From Sabellastarte sp. h YS-2021 (taxonomy: Eukaryota; Annelida; Polychaeta; Sabellida; Sabellidae): a DNA stretch of 64,000 bases. Below the pieces are notes generated by a model. The model saw only the letters and a list, made by a program, of their open reading frames with translations. It made no database searches and had not been told where the DNA came from. This document shows, piece by piece, positions 45,700 to 58,600 of this stretch; within the stretch, counting starts at the first letter, position 1, and each line of letters opens with the position of its first letter. The stretch is from NCBI GenBank assembly GCA_964017235.1, contig OZ024935.1, positions 1 to 64,000 of the forward strand, in the 5' to 3' direction. The position numbers and the translations under genes are program-made.

Positions 45700-46444
45700 T
45701 TAAATTGAGGTGATTCGAATCACTATTTGTTTCTCCAATGTGTTTTTTTCTGTCTGGTTTGTTGGCCATATTAGACATTGTAGAGTGTTTTTGTTTACTT
45801 GTATCCAAGTTGTTGTAGAAGGCTTGACAGATAAAATCAGTTGACCAGAAGAATATGTAGTTTCCTCACTAAGCTTACCGTTCACCTCAAGATATTCACA
45901 CAAACAACTGTAAACCACAAACATATATTAAGAGCTATTAACCTGTCATTGGCATAAGGTTATACTGTTTCTTTAGGGCTTAACTTTGGAACTTTAAACA
46001 ATTTGTTACAGCAAATATTTAAATTGCCACAGTTGTCCAAGGTATTTAATGTTGTCAGAATATCCAAAATAGTGGCTTCTTTCTAAGATTTACTACTGGA
46101 GACATATGTTTTAAGTTTATCCCTAACGACACTTGTGACACAAACATACATCAACCTATCCTTGGCATTGTTTGGGTCTCGTGGTACAGGTAAACAGGGC
46201 ATTAAATATAAGTATTTTGTCCTCAGTCTTTTCAGTGACCACAGTCACCTCACTTCTTGAGGAAGAGGTATCTTTGTAAAAGTGACCTTGACTTATTAAA
46301 CATTTGTCTACTGAGTGGCATTCCGTCTCTGCAGCTGAATAGATCCTTGGAAAAGAGATCTCCACTTAAATCAATTGCTACTCTTTCATTCACATGCCAT
46401 TCTCTACACTTATGGTGCATTTCTGTGAGGCATTGTGGAGTCAA
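45700..46444 (-). pseudogene. Unidentified degenerate coding relic
   Basis: Several adjoining stretches on the minus strand read like protein but are broken by stops and frame changes. They are 46444-46250 (MHHKCREWHVNERVAIDLSG, then LSRQMFNKSRSLLQRYL); about 46148-45958 (RDKLKTYVSSSKS, one stop, then ATILDILTTLNTLDN and NKLFKVPKLSPKE); and 45924-45700. The order is collinear, which suggests one decayed gene or element ORF. I do not recognise the family. Confidence 0.25.
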
Positions 46445-46739
46445 TTGATTGTGCTTACCTCTTCACACAAACGTTTTGACATATTGCATGAACTCAACCA
46501 AATAATACATTAAAATTACACCACTTATCATTTCATATCAAATTTTTGACATATTAAATTTTTCCTAATCCTAAGTCAATCTTTCACTCTTCTTCACCTA
46601 CTCATCCATGGTTTTCTGTTGCCTAAAGTTTGCACTCCTATTTACCTTCCTTTTCCACCATATGAGTCTGATATTCACCCATGTCTCAACACGGTCTACT
46701 ACGCCTTCTTGCCACTACATGGACATATTCATAGGGTAG

Positions 46740-48170
46740 CACACTCCTTTAAACACGTCAGCCCATGGGGGACCCTTTTGTTGATCCTCAGGGGATGTCA
46801 GTATAAATCCTGGCCCTAACACTAGCCTTTTAACTGGAAGTCTGATAATATCACATCCAATCTGTTGCCTCCGCAGACTTTATTAAAAGCATAGAGTCCG
46901 ATATCATTGCGGTTACTGAGACCTGCCTTCGATCCAAAAACGAGTTCTTCATTCATGATGATATTGATTTCAAGGTTCTACCTCAACCATGTTTCAAGAC
47001 CTTTGAGAGCATATCTGTGCCCCTATCCACAGGTAATGCCCAGAACATTATTTTTCACACTGTGTATAGGCCTATATATATTTCCATATATATATATATT
47101 GTAGATTTCAGGTCCTTTGTTGAGGGTGCTGCTTTAATATTGGGTGACTTAAATCTGCATCTGGACAAACAAGGTAGTTGGTCATAGAAATTCAATGACT
47201 CCCTACCATCATATGTTCAGTTAATATACCTCTCAAGTCACCCTGCAAATTCAGGCAGGTTAAAACACGGAAAATTCACAAAATAAATATGACTGACTTC
47301 AGAGGACATCCTGAATTCTAATCTAATCAAACATCATCACATGACAGCCTGTTGATTCAGTCAGCAGTATTTAAATACCCTGCACAACATTTTTAATAAG
47401 CATGCTCCAAATCAAAAGGAGACACCATTGCCCCCTGGAGCAAAAGGAGATTTTGTGAAAACAGATATCCTCTCAGCCAATCATCTCAAGCGGAAGTATG
47501 AGCAAGTATGGCACAGTGACAATTCGGCAATCATTGCTGAAAATAATTGAAACCCCAAGGCTCTGTGGAACACTTTAAGCACTTTAAAAAAATCTATAAA
47601 TCATATAAATCTTTAAATTCTATAAATCTATAAATCCTCAACCATCATCCAACCTGATCACATCAATCCCACTGATTAATCGAACAACGTTGGACATTTT
47701 TCAGTGAAAAATTTTGAAAATCAGAGTTGCACTGCAGTCATCAGTGCCTGTCACTGCTACAAAACCAAGGAGCAACAACGGTGCCCTATCCTCCTTTGGG
47801 CCAATTTCTGAGGATGACATTCTATAATCCTTAATTTTTCCTCTACCAAATCATGTGATTTTGACCAAATACCAAATTCAACAGTTCAGGAGTGTGCAGA
47901 CTATTAGTCACTTTGATAGCCAATATCATAAATTACTTGCTCAAAGACTCAAGTTTCCCAAAATGCTTCAAAACCGCATATGGCACCCCCCTTCTCAGAA
48001 ACCTAGCCTTGAAATCTTTTGAAAAACTACAGACACATGTCCAACCTTAGATTCATATCCAAACTGATTAAAAATACTAGCTAAACAGTTACATAGTTAC
48101 AATTTCATACTACCTGAAAGAGCATGTGGCACCGTCAATGCAACACAACCAGTAAAAAAAATCTACACAT
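46740..48170 (+). pseudogene. L2/CR1-like LINE relic: 2A-like leader, endonuclease and RT start
   Basis: The relic starts with a hydrophobic stretch (LLLIL) and, after a frame change, GDVSINPGP at 46791-46817, a 2A-like NPGP motif of the kind known at the N-terminus of some CR1/L2-type LINE ORFs. The endonuclease follows: SDIIAVTETCLRSKN (near 46893), TVYRPI (near 47059) and ILGDLNLHLD (near 47137). Further on are NIFNKHAPNQKE (near 47390) and HLKRKYEQVWHSDNSA. The RT start includes SCDFDQIPNSTVQECADY, FPKCFKTAYGTPLL and a KNYRP-SNL-like region up to about 48140. Many stops and shifts show it is long dead. RT motifs A-E are missing. Confidence 0.7.
46791..46817 (+). other. 2A-like motif GDVSINPGP
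   Basis: Nine codons ending NPGP. The known ribosome-skipping consensus is D-(V/I)-E-X-N-P-G-P; here the Glu position is Ser. It sits between a hydrophobic leader and the endonuclease domain of the LINE relic, where such motifs are known in animal non-LTR elements. Confidence 0.6.
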
Positions 48171-50050
48171 ACAGATAACATTTTAAAAACTGCAATGTTA
48201 TAAGGGAAATATTTCCCTCTTTGTGCGGCTTCCTCCTTACAGCGTTCAAACATTCATGTTAGCAGAATCCTGTGATGTGTGAGGATAGAATGCTTTGTCA
48301 GGGCCACTTGTATTCTGGAACTACTGCACTATAAACTCTAGAATAAACTGTTTGGTGCACACAATTTTTTTATTTACTTAAAAAGTTATTTTATTTGAAT
48401 CAATGGCCAATAATCATTCAAGTATAGTATTTCTATGCCTTTTATAATTTGTTAATCCATACAGAAAAAGTACACATAAAGTTTTCTTTATAAACTGTAT
48501 TTCTTAAAAAATAGTGACAGTATTTCTGGGAGTAGCTTGATATTTAACACTTTTACATAAAAAGTAGCTTTTTAAATTTAACATCCTATTCTAATATAGT
48601 CAATAATAGCTTGTTTTAACATTTGATTACTTTTATGGTTTATAAACAATTCTTAATAAACAATAAATAATGTAAATGTTGTATTTACATGAATATAAAC
48701 TGCTATAAGTGTGTTCATGCACACAGTTATATATCACATGAAAATGTCATGACAATACTTAAACTCAGAATTGAAATTCTTTTGACAGAATTTCAAATAC
48801 ATGTATTTCAATGGCTCAGAAGAATATCAAGTTATATGAATAGAATTTGGACAAAATCAATAATTCTGTTGACAAAACTTAATTAATTTAAACTCTACTT
48901 ACAATATTTTGTTTACATGCATTGTGAATAAAAATAATTTAGAATTTAGTTTATGACAGAATAATCCTCGACAAAGTAAAATTGGAGGTTTAGATTTTAA
49001 ATTACTTTGAAGAATGATATTTATATCCTCTTTTTATTTACCTACTGACACTTTCTTTTAGTACAGTCAATTATGGTAGTTACGTTAAAAATGTACCTTG
49101 TCATGGTTTGAATTTTGATGTCAGAAATTCTGATGATTCTGATATAATATATACAAGTTAGATTAGCCAAAAAAGTATGTAAAACTGTCAGCAAAAAATA
49201 GCAAAACCAAGCTATGAAGTTACGTTTGATAAAAAAAACTAAACTGACAAGAGATGTTCAATTACAAGGGTTATTTAGAAGTGTATTTTGTTTATTTATT
49301 TTATTGATTCATTACAAACAGCAATGATGCTATCTATGTAATTATTATGATGCATTCAGAAATTACATCAAGTAAAGCAATGCAATTTAAAAACTGGCAA
49401 TTTTAAATCAAGGTTAAAAATAATTAACACCATATATGACATGGATATGAATAAAATAAAAATAGTCTTGCTAACTATTAAAATGAGTTTGCATAACATT
49501 CAGTACCTTCTAATCTAAATATTAATGACATAAGAATCACTGTTATCATTTGTATCCATTTCCTCATTATCAGTAATACTGTTATCATCAGACAGAAAAG
49601 GTTCAGATTCATAGAAGCACATTACTTCCTTTGTGATTACTACTGTTATCATTAAAATTTGATTTATTTTCACTGTGCATGACAAATGTATACAATGTTT
49701 ATCACCAGAAGACATAATTAGAATTTAAACACCAAGCAATAAGTTTTATAATACTACATTGGTACAGTGTTGTTTTTGTGTAAGTGAAAATCTGGCAATC
49801 CTTTGATGTAGTAGACAAAAAACCTTGGACTCATGGAGTTGAGACTTTTCCTTCCAAGAGGGAGGGAAATTTGATAGAAGTTAAAATAGTGGCATAAACA
49901 TTGGCAATGCAACTGGGAGTAGTGTGACAGTGCCCCTATTTGCTATATAATGAAGTAGCAAAATATAACACAGGGCATGGGATTAATATTATTATTATAG
50001 TTTTATGTACAATACTAATCAATATTTAAGGTCACCTTAAACATTTGAAG
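48171..50050. other. AT-rich spacer, nothing recognised
   Basis: No domain, RNA gene or shared repeat seen. A 66-codon minus-strand frame at 49515-49715 ends in an acidic stretch (PFLSDDNSITDNEEMDTNDN), but nothing else supports it as a gene. Confidence 0.5.
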
Positions 50051-50059
50051 AAACTGAGT

Positions 50060-50297
50060 TTAAGGCCCCGGCAAATGAGTTTAGGTTGTCATTAAGTTAC
50101 GATTCCTTTAAATTAGTAACTTTACTGTCCTTTAAGAGTCCATAGTAACATAGCCTTAGAGTGGCCTTAGATAAAGAATTAATTTAAGCTTACTTGCTGC
50201 CATTGTACCAGGTACCCTTCAGCCAGGTACCCTTCAGCATTACATGGTTAAAATCATTAAAAATGGAATGTTTGAGGTAGACGCCAACCTACAGAAA
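50060..50297 (-). repeat. Dispersed repeat R1, copy 1
   Basis: This segment matches the reverse complement of 63090-63310 with moderate divergence. Shared blocks include AGTAACTTTACTGTC versus ACTAACTTTACTGTC, AAGAGTCCAT, TTTAAGCTTACTT, and AAAATCATTAAAAATGGAATGTTTGA versus the related string in the other copy. It has an internal duplication of CAGGTACCCTTCAGC at about 50208-50237. It is non-coding. Confidence 0.65.
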
Positions 50298-50489
50298 AAA
50301 ATAAGACATATTCCTGACTAGAAAATATTATGCTCAAAGTATTACAGTCCCGTTATGTAACGTCCAGTGCAGCCCGACTCATGCCTAACAGGCGAAATAA
50401 TATGGCTCCTGCTAATAACATCACACAGTGTGAATGTGCCTTGTTTTAAAGAGCCCTTAATGCACAAGACCAATATAAATGGAAGTAAT

Positions 50490-53215
50490 GTAATAATGTA
50501 ATCAAATTTTTAAAATGTAAAGATGGACATTTTGTTCAAAATGAAAACGAAATCTTGAAAGAACTTGCTTCATATTATGAAAATTTGTTTTCGCACAAAA
50601 GTATCAGCAGCAAAAATACTGAACTATATTTGTCTTCCATAAAGGTGGCTAAACATTTGACAGATAAGGATAAATGTTTTTGTGATAAGCCTATAACACA
50701 GGATGAGATCGAAACCGCAATAATGAATCTGAAGACATCTAAATCACCTGGTTTGGATGGATTAACGCCTGAATTTTACAAATATTTTTGGCCTACTCTT
50801 AACCAACCATTTTTAATATGATTAATGACACATTTTTGCTAGGGTATTTGCCCGATTCCCTTAAACAGCAGTTGTTACACTTTTGTATAAAAAAGATAAC
50901 CTTAAAAATTACAGACCAATAAGCCTGACAAATTACGATTACAAAATTATAGCCTTTGTGTTGACTGCTAGACTGCAAAAGGTTACAGATGGTATAATAT
51001 CAAAAAGTCAAACTGCCTATATAAAATCAAGATTTATTGGGAGTAACATGAAATTAATTTGTGACTTAATTGATTATTGTGAAACATTTCAAGCTTCGGG
51101 TATATTATTAAGTTTAGACTTTGAAAAAGCCTTTGATACTATCAATTGGGAATTTATGTACAAGTGTTTAAAAATATTTAACTTTGGGAATAACTTTATC
51201 AACTGTTTCAAAATACTATATTGTGATCCAAAAATAGTCGTAAAAAATAATGGGTATTTATCAAGGCAAATTAAAATAGAACAAGGATTAAGACAGGGAT
51301 GCCCTGTATCAGCAGTTCTTTTTATACTATGTATTGAAATTCTGGCACTAAATATTGACCAAAATAATAACATTAAAGGATTTGTTTTTGGTAACACTGA
51401 ATTAAAAATAAGCCATTATGCAGACGATTCAACAGTACTTTTAAAAGATTTCTTATCATTGGAAGAAGCACTGAAAACTGTATCTATATTTTCAGACTTT
51501 GCAGGTCCTACTTAATCTTCAAAAAACAGAAGGATTACTGTTAGGACCCTTAAAACAAAGTAGTATTAAAAGCTACAACAATATAGAATTTAAAGATAGC
51601 CCAATTAAATATCTCAGAATTTATATAGGACATGACAAGGAAAAATGTGAAGAATTAAATTGTTATTCAAAAATACATAAAATGGAAAGTATACCAAAAC
51701 TTTGGGAAAAACAAAACCTGACTATATTTGGTAAAGTAACAATTGTAAATACTTTATGCCTTCCAAAAGCAATGTACAATTGTAAGTTATTAGTTGTTCC
51801 GGAAAGAGTTGTTGTCAAAATAGAAAAGATGATTTCTCACTTTATATGGCATGGAAAGAATAGGATGAATCACAATTGTGTTATACATTCTGTTGAAAAT
51901 GGTGGACTTAATCTTGTGGATGTAAGATTAAAAATAAAATCTCTTAAGGCAGGATACATAAATAGATGGATGAAAAACCCACTTTGGGCTGTAATCGCTG
52001 AATCATTTTTAAAAGCAATAGGTGTCAGCTTCAATTTACTGTTAAGAATGAATATTAAAAACATCAATGACTTACCAGTAATGAAATCCATGCCACCTTT
52101 TTATCAAGATGTATGGATGTCATACTTCTCTTGCAAAACATATAAACCAATAACTAAGATGACTGACTATGATTTCCTAACAAATTCAATATGGGGAAAC
52201 AACATTTTCAAATTAAATAATCAGTGTCTATTTTCAAAAAATTTAATTTCCAACAATATTATATTTGTAAAGGATCTTTTTGATGGAAATGGCAAATTTA
52301 TACATGAAGAAGTATTCATGAATATCATTGATGACAAAAGAAATTGGATGGTAAAATATTTAGCACTTAAATAAGTGGTAATGACTAAAGCCAAAAAAGT
52401 TAATACTTCTCATTCAAAATTTATCAAAAATTGCAATCTCAGAAAAAGGATCCTATTTTTTGATAGAAAAAACTTGGTTGATTTAGAAAATGAAAAAAGT
52501 AAAATGTTTTACAAAATTTGATCAGAAAAAATTCTACAAGGCATTACATGGAAAAGGTGTGGGAAACAAAATTCAATCAGACCTACAATTCATCAGAATG
52601 GTCAAACATCTATTCAAGAATGGTTAAATCTGTACCATGTAAAAAACTAAGTGAATTTAAGTATAAATTACTTCATAATTTGATTTACCCTGGATATATA
52701 CTTAACAAATGGAAACCATCAGTCTCAAGTCATTGTTCGTTTTGTCATGAGACAGAAACTTTGGAACACTTACTTTTCAAATGTGAAAGAATCAATGATG
52801 TATAGAATAAAGTGGGTCAGGTTATTAGAGTTAACATAAAATGGAAACATTTAGTGATAGGTTTAGATGAAAGATTTTCAGAAATCATGAATAAAGCAAA
52901 AAATATGATCATTACCATTGTAGCTTACTCAATTTTTGCTGGGTGGGTTAAGTGTGGTGAGTCAAAAGAGAGTTTTAAATACATAAACATTTTTTCTCAG
53001 AATTTTTACACAAATTGTTATGGTATAGTAAATTTAATAAACTGATAGAGGAACTTGGAAAAATGTAAAATTGAATTTATATTGTCTTCTTACTGTATTT
53101 CATACTGTGTATGAAGATTTGTTGTAAGCCTCTGATGAAGGGTTCACTACCCTCGCCCTTCCGGGGAGCAATATAAATATTGTACAAAAAGGGTAAATAA
53201 AAAGATATATTGGGG
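50490..53215 (+). pseudogene. Tx1/L1-like LINE, 5'-truncated, lightly damaged
   Basis: It starts within the linker before RT (ILKELASYYENLF, near 50555), followed by SKSPGLDGLTPEFYKYFW (near 50738). RT continues from 50900 with LKNYRPISL, motif A SLDFEKAFDTINW (near 51112), LRQGCPVSAVLF (near 51289) and catalytic HYADDS (near 51413), all intact. A shift near 51500 leads to the thumb and C-terminal region (51499-52374), then another shift. The C-terminal CSFCHETETLEHLLFKC (C-X2-C-X7-H-X4-C) lies near 52731-52784. After one in-frame TAG at 52803 the tail runs to a stop at 53043. The 3' UTR contains a small stem, AGGGT-TCACT-ACCCT, near 53140 and ends in an A-rich stretch near 53200. It has only a few lesions and a clean YADD, so it is the youngest LINE in the window, but it lacks its endonuclease half. 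Confidence 0.88.
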
Positions 53216-53589
53216 CAAAAATCCAATAATGTGCTATTGTATGACAAATGACCTATTACAGTTGGTTGATTGATTTGGATTTGGCTTTCAACAAACTGTC
53301 AGGTCATGTCAGTATGGGTAACTGAGGGATGGAGGGAAGCAGTATGTAAAGATGGGTAAACATTCTGCACTGAAAGCCATCACATCCAAATTAGTAAAAA
53401 CAAAATTTCAAAATTCGGGTCTGGCAGGTAATAGAACCCAGAACCTGAGTGACTAATGTGTTACCCAATACTCCTCCCTTGTTTCCCTTGATGTCACCTA
53501 ACCACCCTGATCTTTCCAATGTCACCTCTCTTTATCCTTTCATAAAAAAATCGAAGTAAATCAAATATTAAATATGTAGGTATGCATTT

Positions 53590-54130
53590 CCTTGGTTGCC
53601 TGAGTAGTTGTTATGGCAGCCATCTTGTCAGTGGTTCTTTTATTTGACCACCCAGCGTCTACAACTACAAACACTGCATTAGTAAAGTGTGACAGATAAT
53701 ACAGGATGAACATACAACATTTGGTATTGACAACTATGCACACATTATTAGAATTAAGAAACTGTGGCATGTGGGATTGAATATATTTTACATACCTGCC
53801 TCATAACAGATAACCTCTATCACCAGCATGGAACATATTACAGATTGTTCCTGCTCATCTATAAAATTCTATGTTATTCTGACTACCATTAACACCCTAA
53901 ATAATGTAGGGGGTATATTCAAGGAGACCAGGAAGAAGGCCCCCATACTAGGTAACAAGCGCCAATGCTGTGAATCCCATTGTTAACAAGCTAGGGGCAC
54001 ATACATGGAACTCACTCCCTCCCCTGTGCCAAATAAGGTGTTAAGTAAGATGCGTAGAGGGCCAGCCTCCTGGATCTTGTTTCAATATGAAATGAGATGA
54101 ACCAGGGTGAGAGGTGGGAAAATCTTTTGT
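53590..54130. repeat. Repeat Z, left copy (inverted relative to 63470-64000)
   Basis: About 540 bp match the reverse complement of the last 530 bp of the window. Shared blocks include GTTGCCTGAGTAGTTGTTATG (53593 onward; rest omitted), TTAGAATTAAGAAACTGTGGCATG, ATAACAGATAACC, GGTGTTAAGTAAGATGCGTAG versus its near copy, and GGGCCAGCCTCCTGGATCTTG. Small differences and indels are scattered through it. I see no coding frame shared by both copies. Confidence 0.85.
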
Positions 54131-54489
54131 CATTTGATAGTTTATTCCCCCTTTTAAAATATTCAGGAAGGACAGCCAGAGGAAGAGGTTGCAACCCCCA
54201 ACTGCTCACCTTACAATCATTTGCACAGCAGTGTGCGACATGGCAATTTACTTAAAAAAGAATTAAAAAAAAATAATATTAATAATACTACAAATAAATA
54301 AAACTCACAAATAAAATTTACAACAAAATACTTTAAGAGCATGGAGAATAAACATTTTTGTGGATTTATTTGATGGAAACACAGCTGCACCATAAAAACA
54401 CAGGGTAACTAAGTACTTAAAATTATTCAACTAAAATTAATCAACTAATAAAGATTCAATAGCTTGCCATTTGCTTTTACACATTTCTT
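54131..54489. other. Spacer, nothing recognised
   Basis: AT-rich sequence with a GAATTAAAAAAAAATAATATT-like run near 54258. No gene or shared repeat seen. Confidence 0.5.
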
Positions 54490-54757
54490 CATTCTTACTG
54501 CAGCTGTGTTGGTTGCCAATGCTTTTTTAAGTAGTAGGTTGGACTACTGTAACTCACTTTTCAGGAGTCTCTCTAAAGTCAATCTTCATAGATTACAGTC
54601 TATCTAAAATAGTGCTGTTAGAATTGTTACAAACTCGTTTAAATACACTTGGATAACTCTGGTATTCAGGAAACTCCATTGATTCCCTATTAAGTTTCGC
54701 TCAGAGTTCAAACTGGCTACCCTGGTGTACAAGTTTATTCATGCTGGTTTCCCTAAA
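54490..54757 (+). pseudogene. L2/CR1-like LINE RT C-terminal fragment
   Basis: One frame with a single stop reads SSRLDYCNSLFRSLSK, then LHRLQSI, NSAVRIVTN, LHWFPIKFRSEFKLATLVYKF. This is the conserved block after the RT palm of L2/CR1-type LINEs (typically SRLDYCN-LL...LQ-VQN-AARL...L-WLP---R--FK). Only about 90 codons remain. It may come from the same family as the relic at 46740-48170. Confidence 0.75.
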
Positions 54758-55639
54758 TAGAAATAAGTCAATATGTAAGTGAATAAATTGACTCGTGGGC
54801 CTTATAAACTATTATGTACTGATGTTTATTTCGATTATATCTCATATAGTAATCTCATCAGAGGCAATGGTAGAAATCCATTTTCCTCCTTAAGGTGTAA
54901 AAAATGGCTCCGCCAGGCTCCAGCAAATACAAGGAGCTGATCCTGTGCTCCTGTGGATCACAGGATCAGTTTGGGAGTCAAAAAATCAATAAATCCAAAA
55001 GATTGGCAGGGAAGCTAAAATTAGCCCAAAAGTAAGGATAATTTCTTTTATGTTACTAAAGAACTTTTATTTAGAAATAGAAATTACTTTGTGTCCAAGT
55101 AATATAAATAATAATACTTGCCATGTGCGTACTCATACTTGGCTCCCAGAAATTAGACAGCCAAACACATTAATGCATTGTTTAGTGCAGGAGTGATAGA
55201 TAAAAGATAGTTTCCCTCTGATGGAAAATAACACTAATTTCGCCATTAATAAGATATAATCAGAAACACATGATTTGCACTATAAAAGGCTAATGGGAAA
55301 TCTTCCAACAAAATGGAATTATGCTCCTAATATGAGCTCAAAATCCACAATTTAAGTAACATACACTCTAAAATATAAAACATTGCTGTTGACAATATGC
55401 AACTCAGTTTGAAAATGTCTCAGTTAAAAGCAGGAGTGGTAACTAGGCAACTCAGGTGAGTCATCTAGAAACTGAATGATATCATGATCAAAGACACATA
55501 ATTATGTCATAGAGTTGATATTACGTCATATTGACATAAATTGCATCATATTGAACCTGGTATGGTTTCTCTTATGGCTTCTCCGTGGTGCCGACATGTT
55601 TCTGTCCCGGACTTTGAATTTAGAATTAGAATTACCAAA
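54758..55639. other. Spacer, nothing recognised
   Basis: AT-rich DNA without a recognisable gene. The right end may include the 3' untranslated part of the minus-strand LINE that follows. Confidence 0.45.
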
Positions 55640-58600
55640 CTAGTTCTTTTTCGATACAGTATTGTTGTTTAATTATTTTCATAAGATGCTCTGTATATAG
55701 TATTCTTTCATTACATTTAGTGGAGTAGATATATCTTTTCACAATATTAAATATATGATTTAGACACATTTTATTGCTACAGTCAACTCATCAAAATAGA
55801 ACATTGTGTGGTTTAAGTTAAGGGGTTATATCTAAATGTGGTTTCATTTTCTGTGCTAATTTTGACCAGAGGTCCTAGACAATAGGATAAAAGTAAAAAG
55901 GTGTTCAATGTTATCAACACTTGACTGACAAAAATAACAATATTCAACATCAGTATATATTACACATTTTTAAATATTTGTTGGTTGGAAGAATTCTCGA
56001 GAGAATTTTATATTGAAAAGCTATCATTCTCCTGTCAATAGTGCACCGAAAGTTTACCGAGTAGTAACTAGGCCATGGTAACTGAGTTACATGATCCTGT
56101 AGAATATGAAGCCAGTTTATTTTATATGATCTGTGAGTACATTTTTTACTTAATATATCAGCATAAGATTGTCTACAAACTTTACCCATTTTTAGAAGTG
56201 TTTCTAAAAGATTTTGTTTTATGTAGCTTCTTTCTAGTCTTACTTGTAAACAATCTTTCCATTTCCTTGGGATACTATGGCGAAAACTGTAAAAATCTAC
56301 AAAATTAATTTGTATATTGAAAGCTTTAATAAAACTTTCATAACCAAACATTCCTCCAGTATGACAAATTACATAATTTAGGTAAGTAATACCCTTGTTT
56401 TGAAATTCGTGTGATTTTATAATCAAATTGTTATTGGTGAGAAAGTAACTATCCCAAATTGGGTAAGTTTTAGGATCAATAGTCTCATTGAATTCATTTT
56501 TATAATCTATCCAAGCACCAATAACATCTTTCCAAAACATCTTTGTTCAAATTATTTCTTTGTAAATTGTAATGACTCAATCTCCAGTTCAAAACAAGAT
56601 TTACTTATTTGAAGTAACAAGGTTTGATCCAAATATTGCTTGCCAATTTCATTTAGTTTGTATTAGTCTCTTCACCCATGTTAGCTTCAATGCACAATTA
56701 AACCATGGAACATTTGTGAGCTTCAACCCTCCTTCACTAATATTTTTTTCCAAGAATGATCTGGCTATTCTTACCTTACCCTCCCATAAGAAATTTAAAA
56801 ACATTTGGTCAATTCTGTTCATGATTTTCTTGTCTGGATTTGGCCAAACGTAGGGAGTGCCAGTGTTTTAATTACAGTGACTTTACCAATGATAGAGAAA
56901 TTGGATCTTTTATACAAATTGAATAATTTTTCTATGTCTAAAATTTTGATTAAATAATTGGACTCAAGAATTCCTTCAAGATACACGCTAAATTTAACTC
57001 CTTGAAATTCTTAATAGAGTTCAGATTTAAATCACCACAGATTTGATATGTTTGATGTTTTAATTTACCTAACCAGATAGCCTGTGTCTTGTGTAAATTG
57101 ATCTTTAACCCAGAGCAAGCATGGAAACCATCTAAAACCTGTACACTCTCCCTCAATGATATTTCAGAGCCATCTAACATAAGAAAGGTGTTGTCCGCAT
57201 ACAACCCAATTTTTATTATTTCTTTATCACACTTAATACCTTTGAATTTTTATTGGTTGTTATTTCTAATGCTAGAGGTTCAATTGTTGAAATAAATAAA
57301 ACGGACTTAGAGGATCTCCTTCTCTACATGACCTTCCAAATTTAAAGAACTCGGGGAAAATGTCCATTATTTAAGACACAGCTGCATGGATTTTTGCACA
57401 AGACTTTAAACCATTGAATAAATTGTGGCCCAAAACCATAAGATATAAGGACATTGTTCAAATATTCCCATTCAATAGAGTGGAACTCCTTTTCAAAATC
57501 TAATAGTAAAAGCATACCTTCTTGATTTTTAGTTTCAAGATACTCCATCAAATCATACAGTTTTTATATTTTCACTGATATAACGTTGTTTTCTATTCAT
57601 TTCCTAGAATTTTAGGCAGTACCTGTTTTAATCTATGTGCCAACATTCCAGATAATAGTCTCCAGTCTACATTTATCAATGAGATTGGCCACCAGTTTTT
57701 TATAAACTCATGTGGTTTATCTGCTTTTGGAAGTAAAATAATGATTCCCTGTTCTTGTGTCTGTGACAGCTCCCCCACTTGAAAAGATTTGTTCAGGCTT
57801 TCCAGTAGATATTCACCAATATCATTCCAGAAGAATTTATAAAATTCAGCGGAATAACCATCAGACCCAGAGGATTTACAATTGGCCATAGCCTTCAAAA
57901 CTGTCTTAACTTCATCTTTTGTTGTTAAACGTTTACATAATTGTTTTTCTGTTTGATCTAAGGCTTTCAAATTTGCATTCAAAAACTGATTTTCTGTATT
58001 TGCCGTGGTTGGTCTACTAGATTTATATAAGTTCATATAGAATCTTTTGAGTTCTTTCAATATTGACCTTGGTTCAGTTAAAATATTTTGACCAGTATTC
58101 ACTTTACAAATAGTCTTGTATACATAATTCTTTTTTTCAATATTACAAAAACTTTTGTTGGCTCCTCATTTAGCTCGTATAAGTCAGCTTTTGAATGTAA
58201 AATTATCCCTTGCATTTTTGGATTTCTAAAACAGTGTCTGTTGTAATACTAGTTTGTTGTGACAGAAGTTTATCCTCTAAGTCCCGTATTTTACATTCTA
58301 ATTCATGTTCTAAAATATTTCTTTTTTTTCTTCAGCTTAGAGTAATATAAAATTGTAACACCTCTTACGTTTAATTTTATCATCTCAAATAGTAGCTGAT
58401 CTGATATTGTTATAGATGGGGAGATGGGGAGATAGATGGGGAGATAGATAGATAGGGAGATGGATGGGGAGATACATATGTTACAGCAAATACAGTATAT
58501 ATATTGTATGATAGACTATTTATAAACAGTTAAAAAATAAAAGTTTTAGAATACTATACTACTAATTTGTTAACATGGAGATAAAAGAGTTTGTAAAATG

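Noticed and set aside
56572..56853. 93-codon + strand frame opposite the minus-strand LINE
   Set aside because: It is the reverse shadow of degenerate LINE coding sequence.
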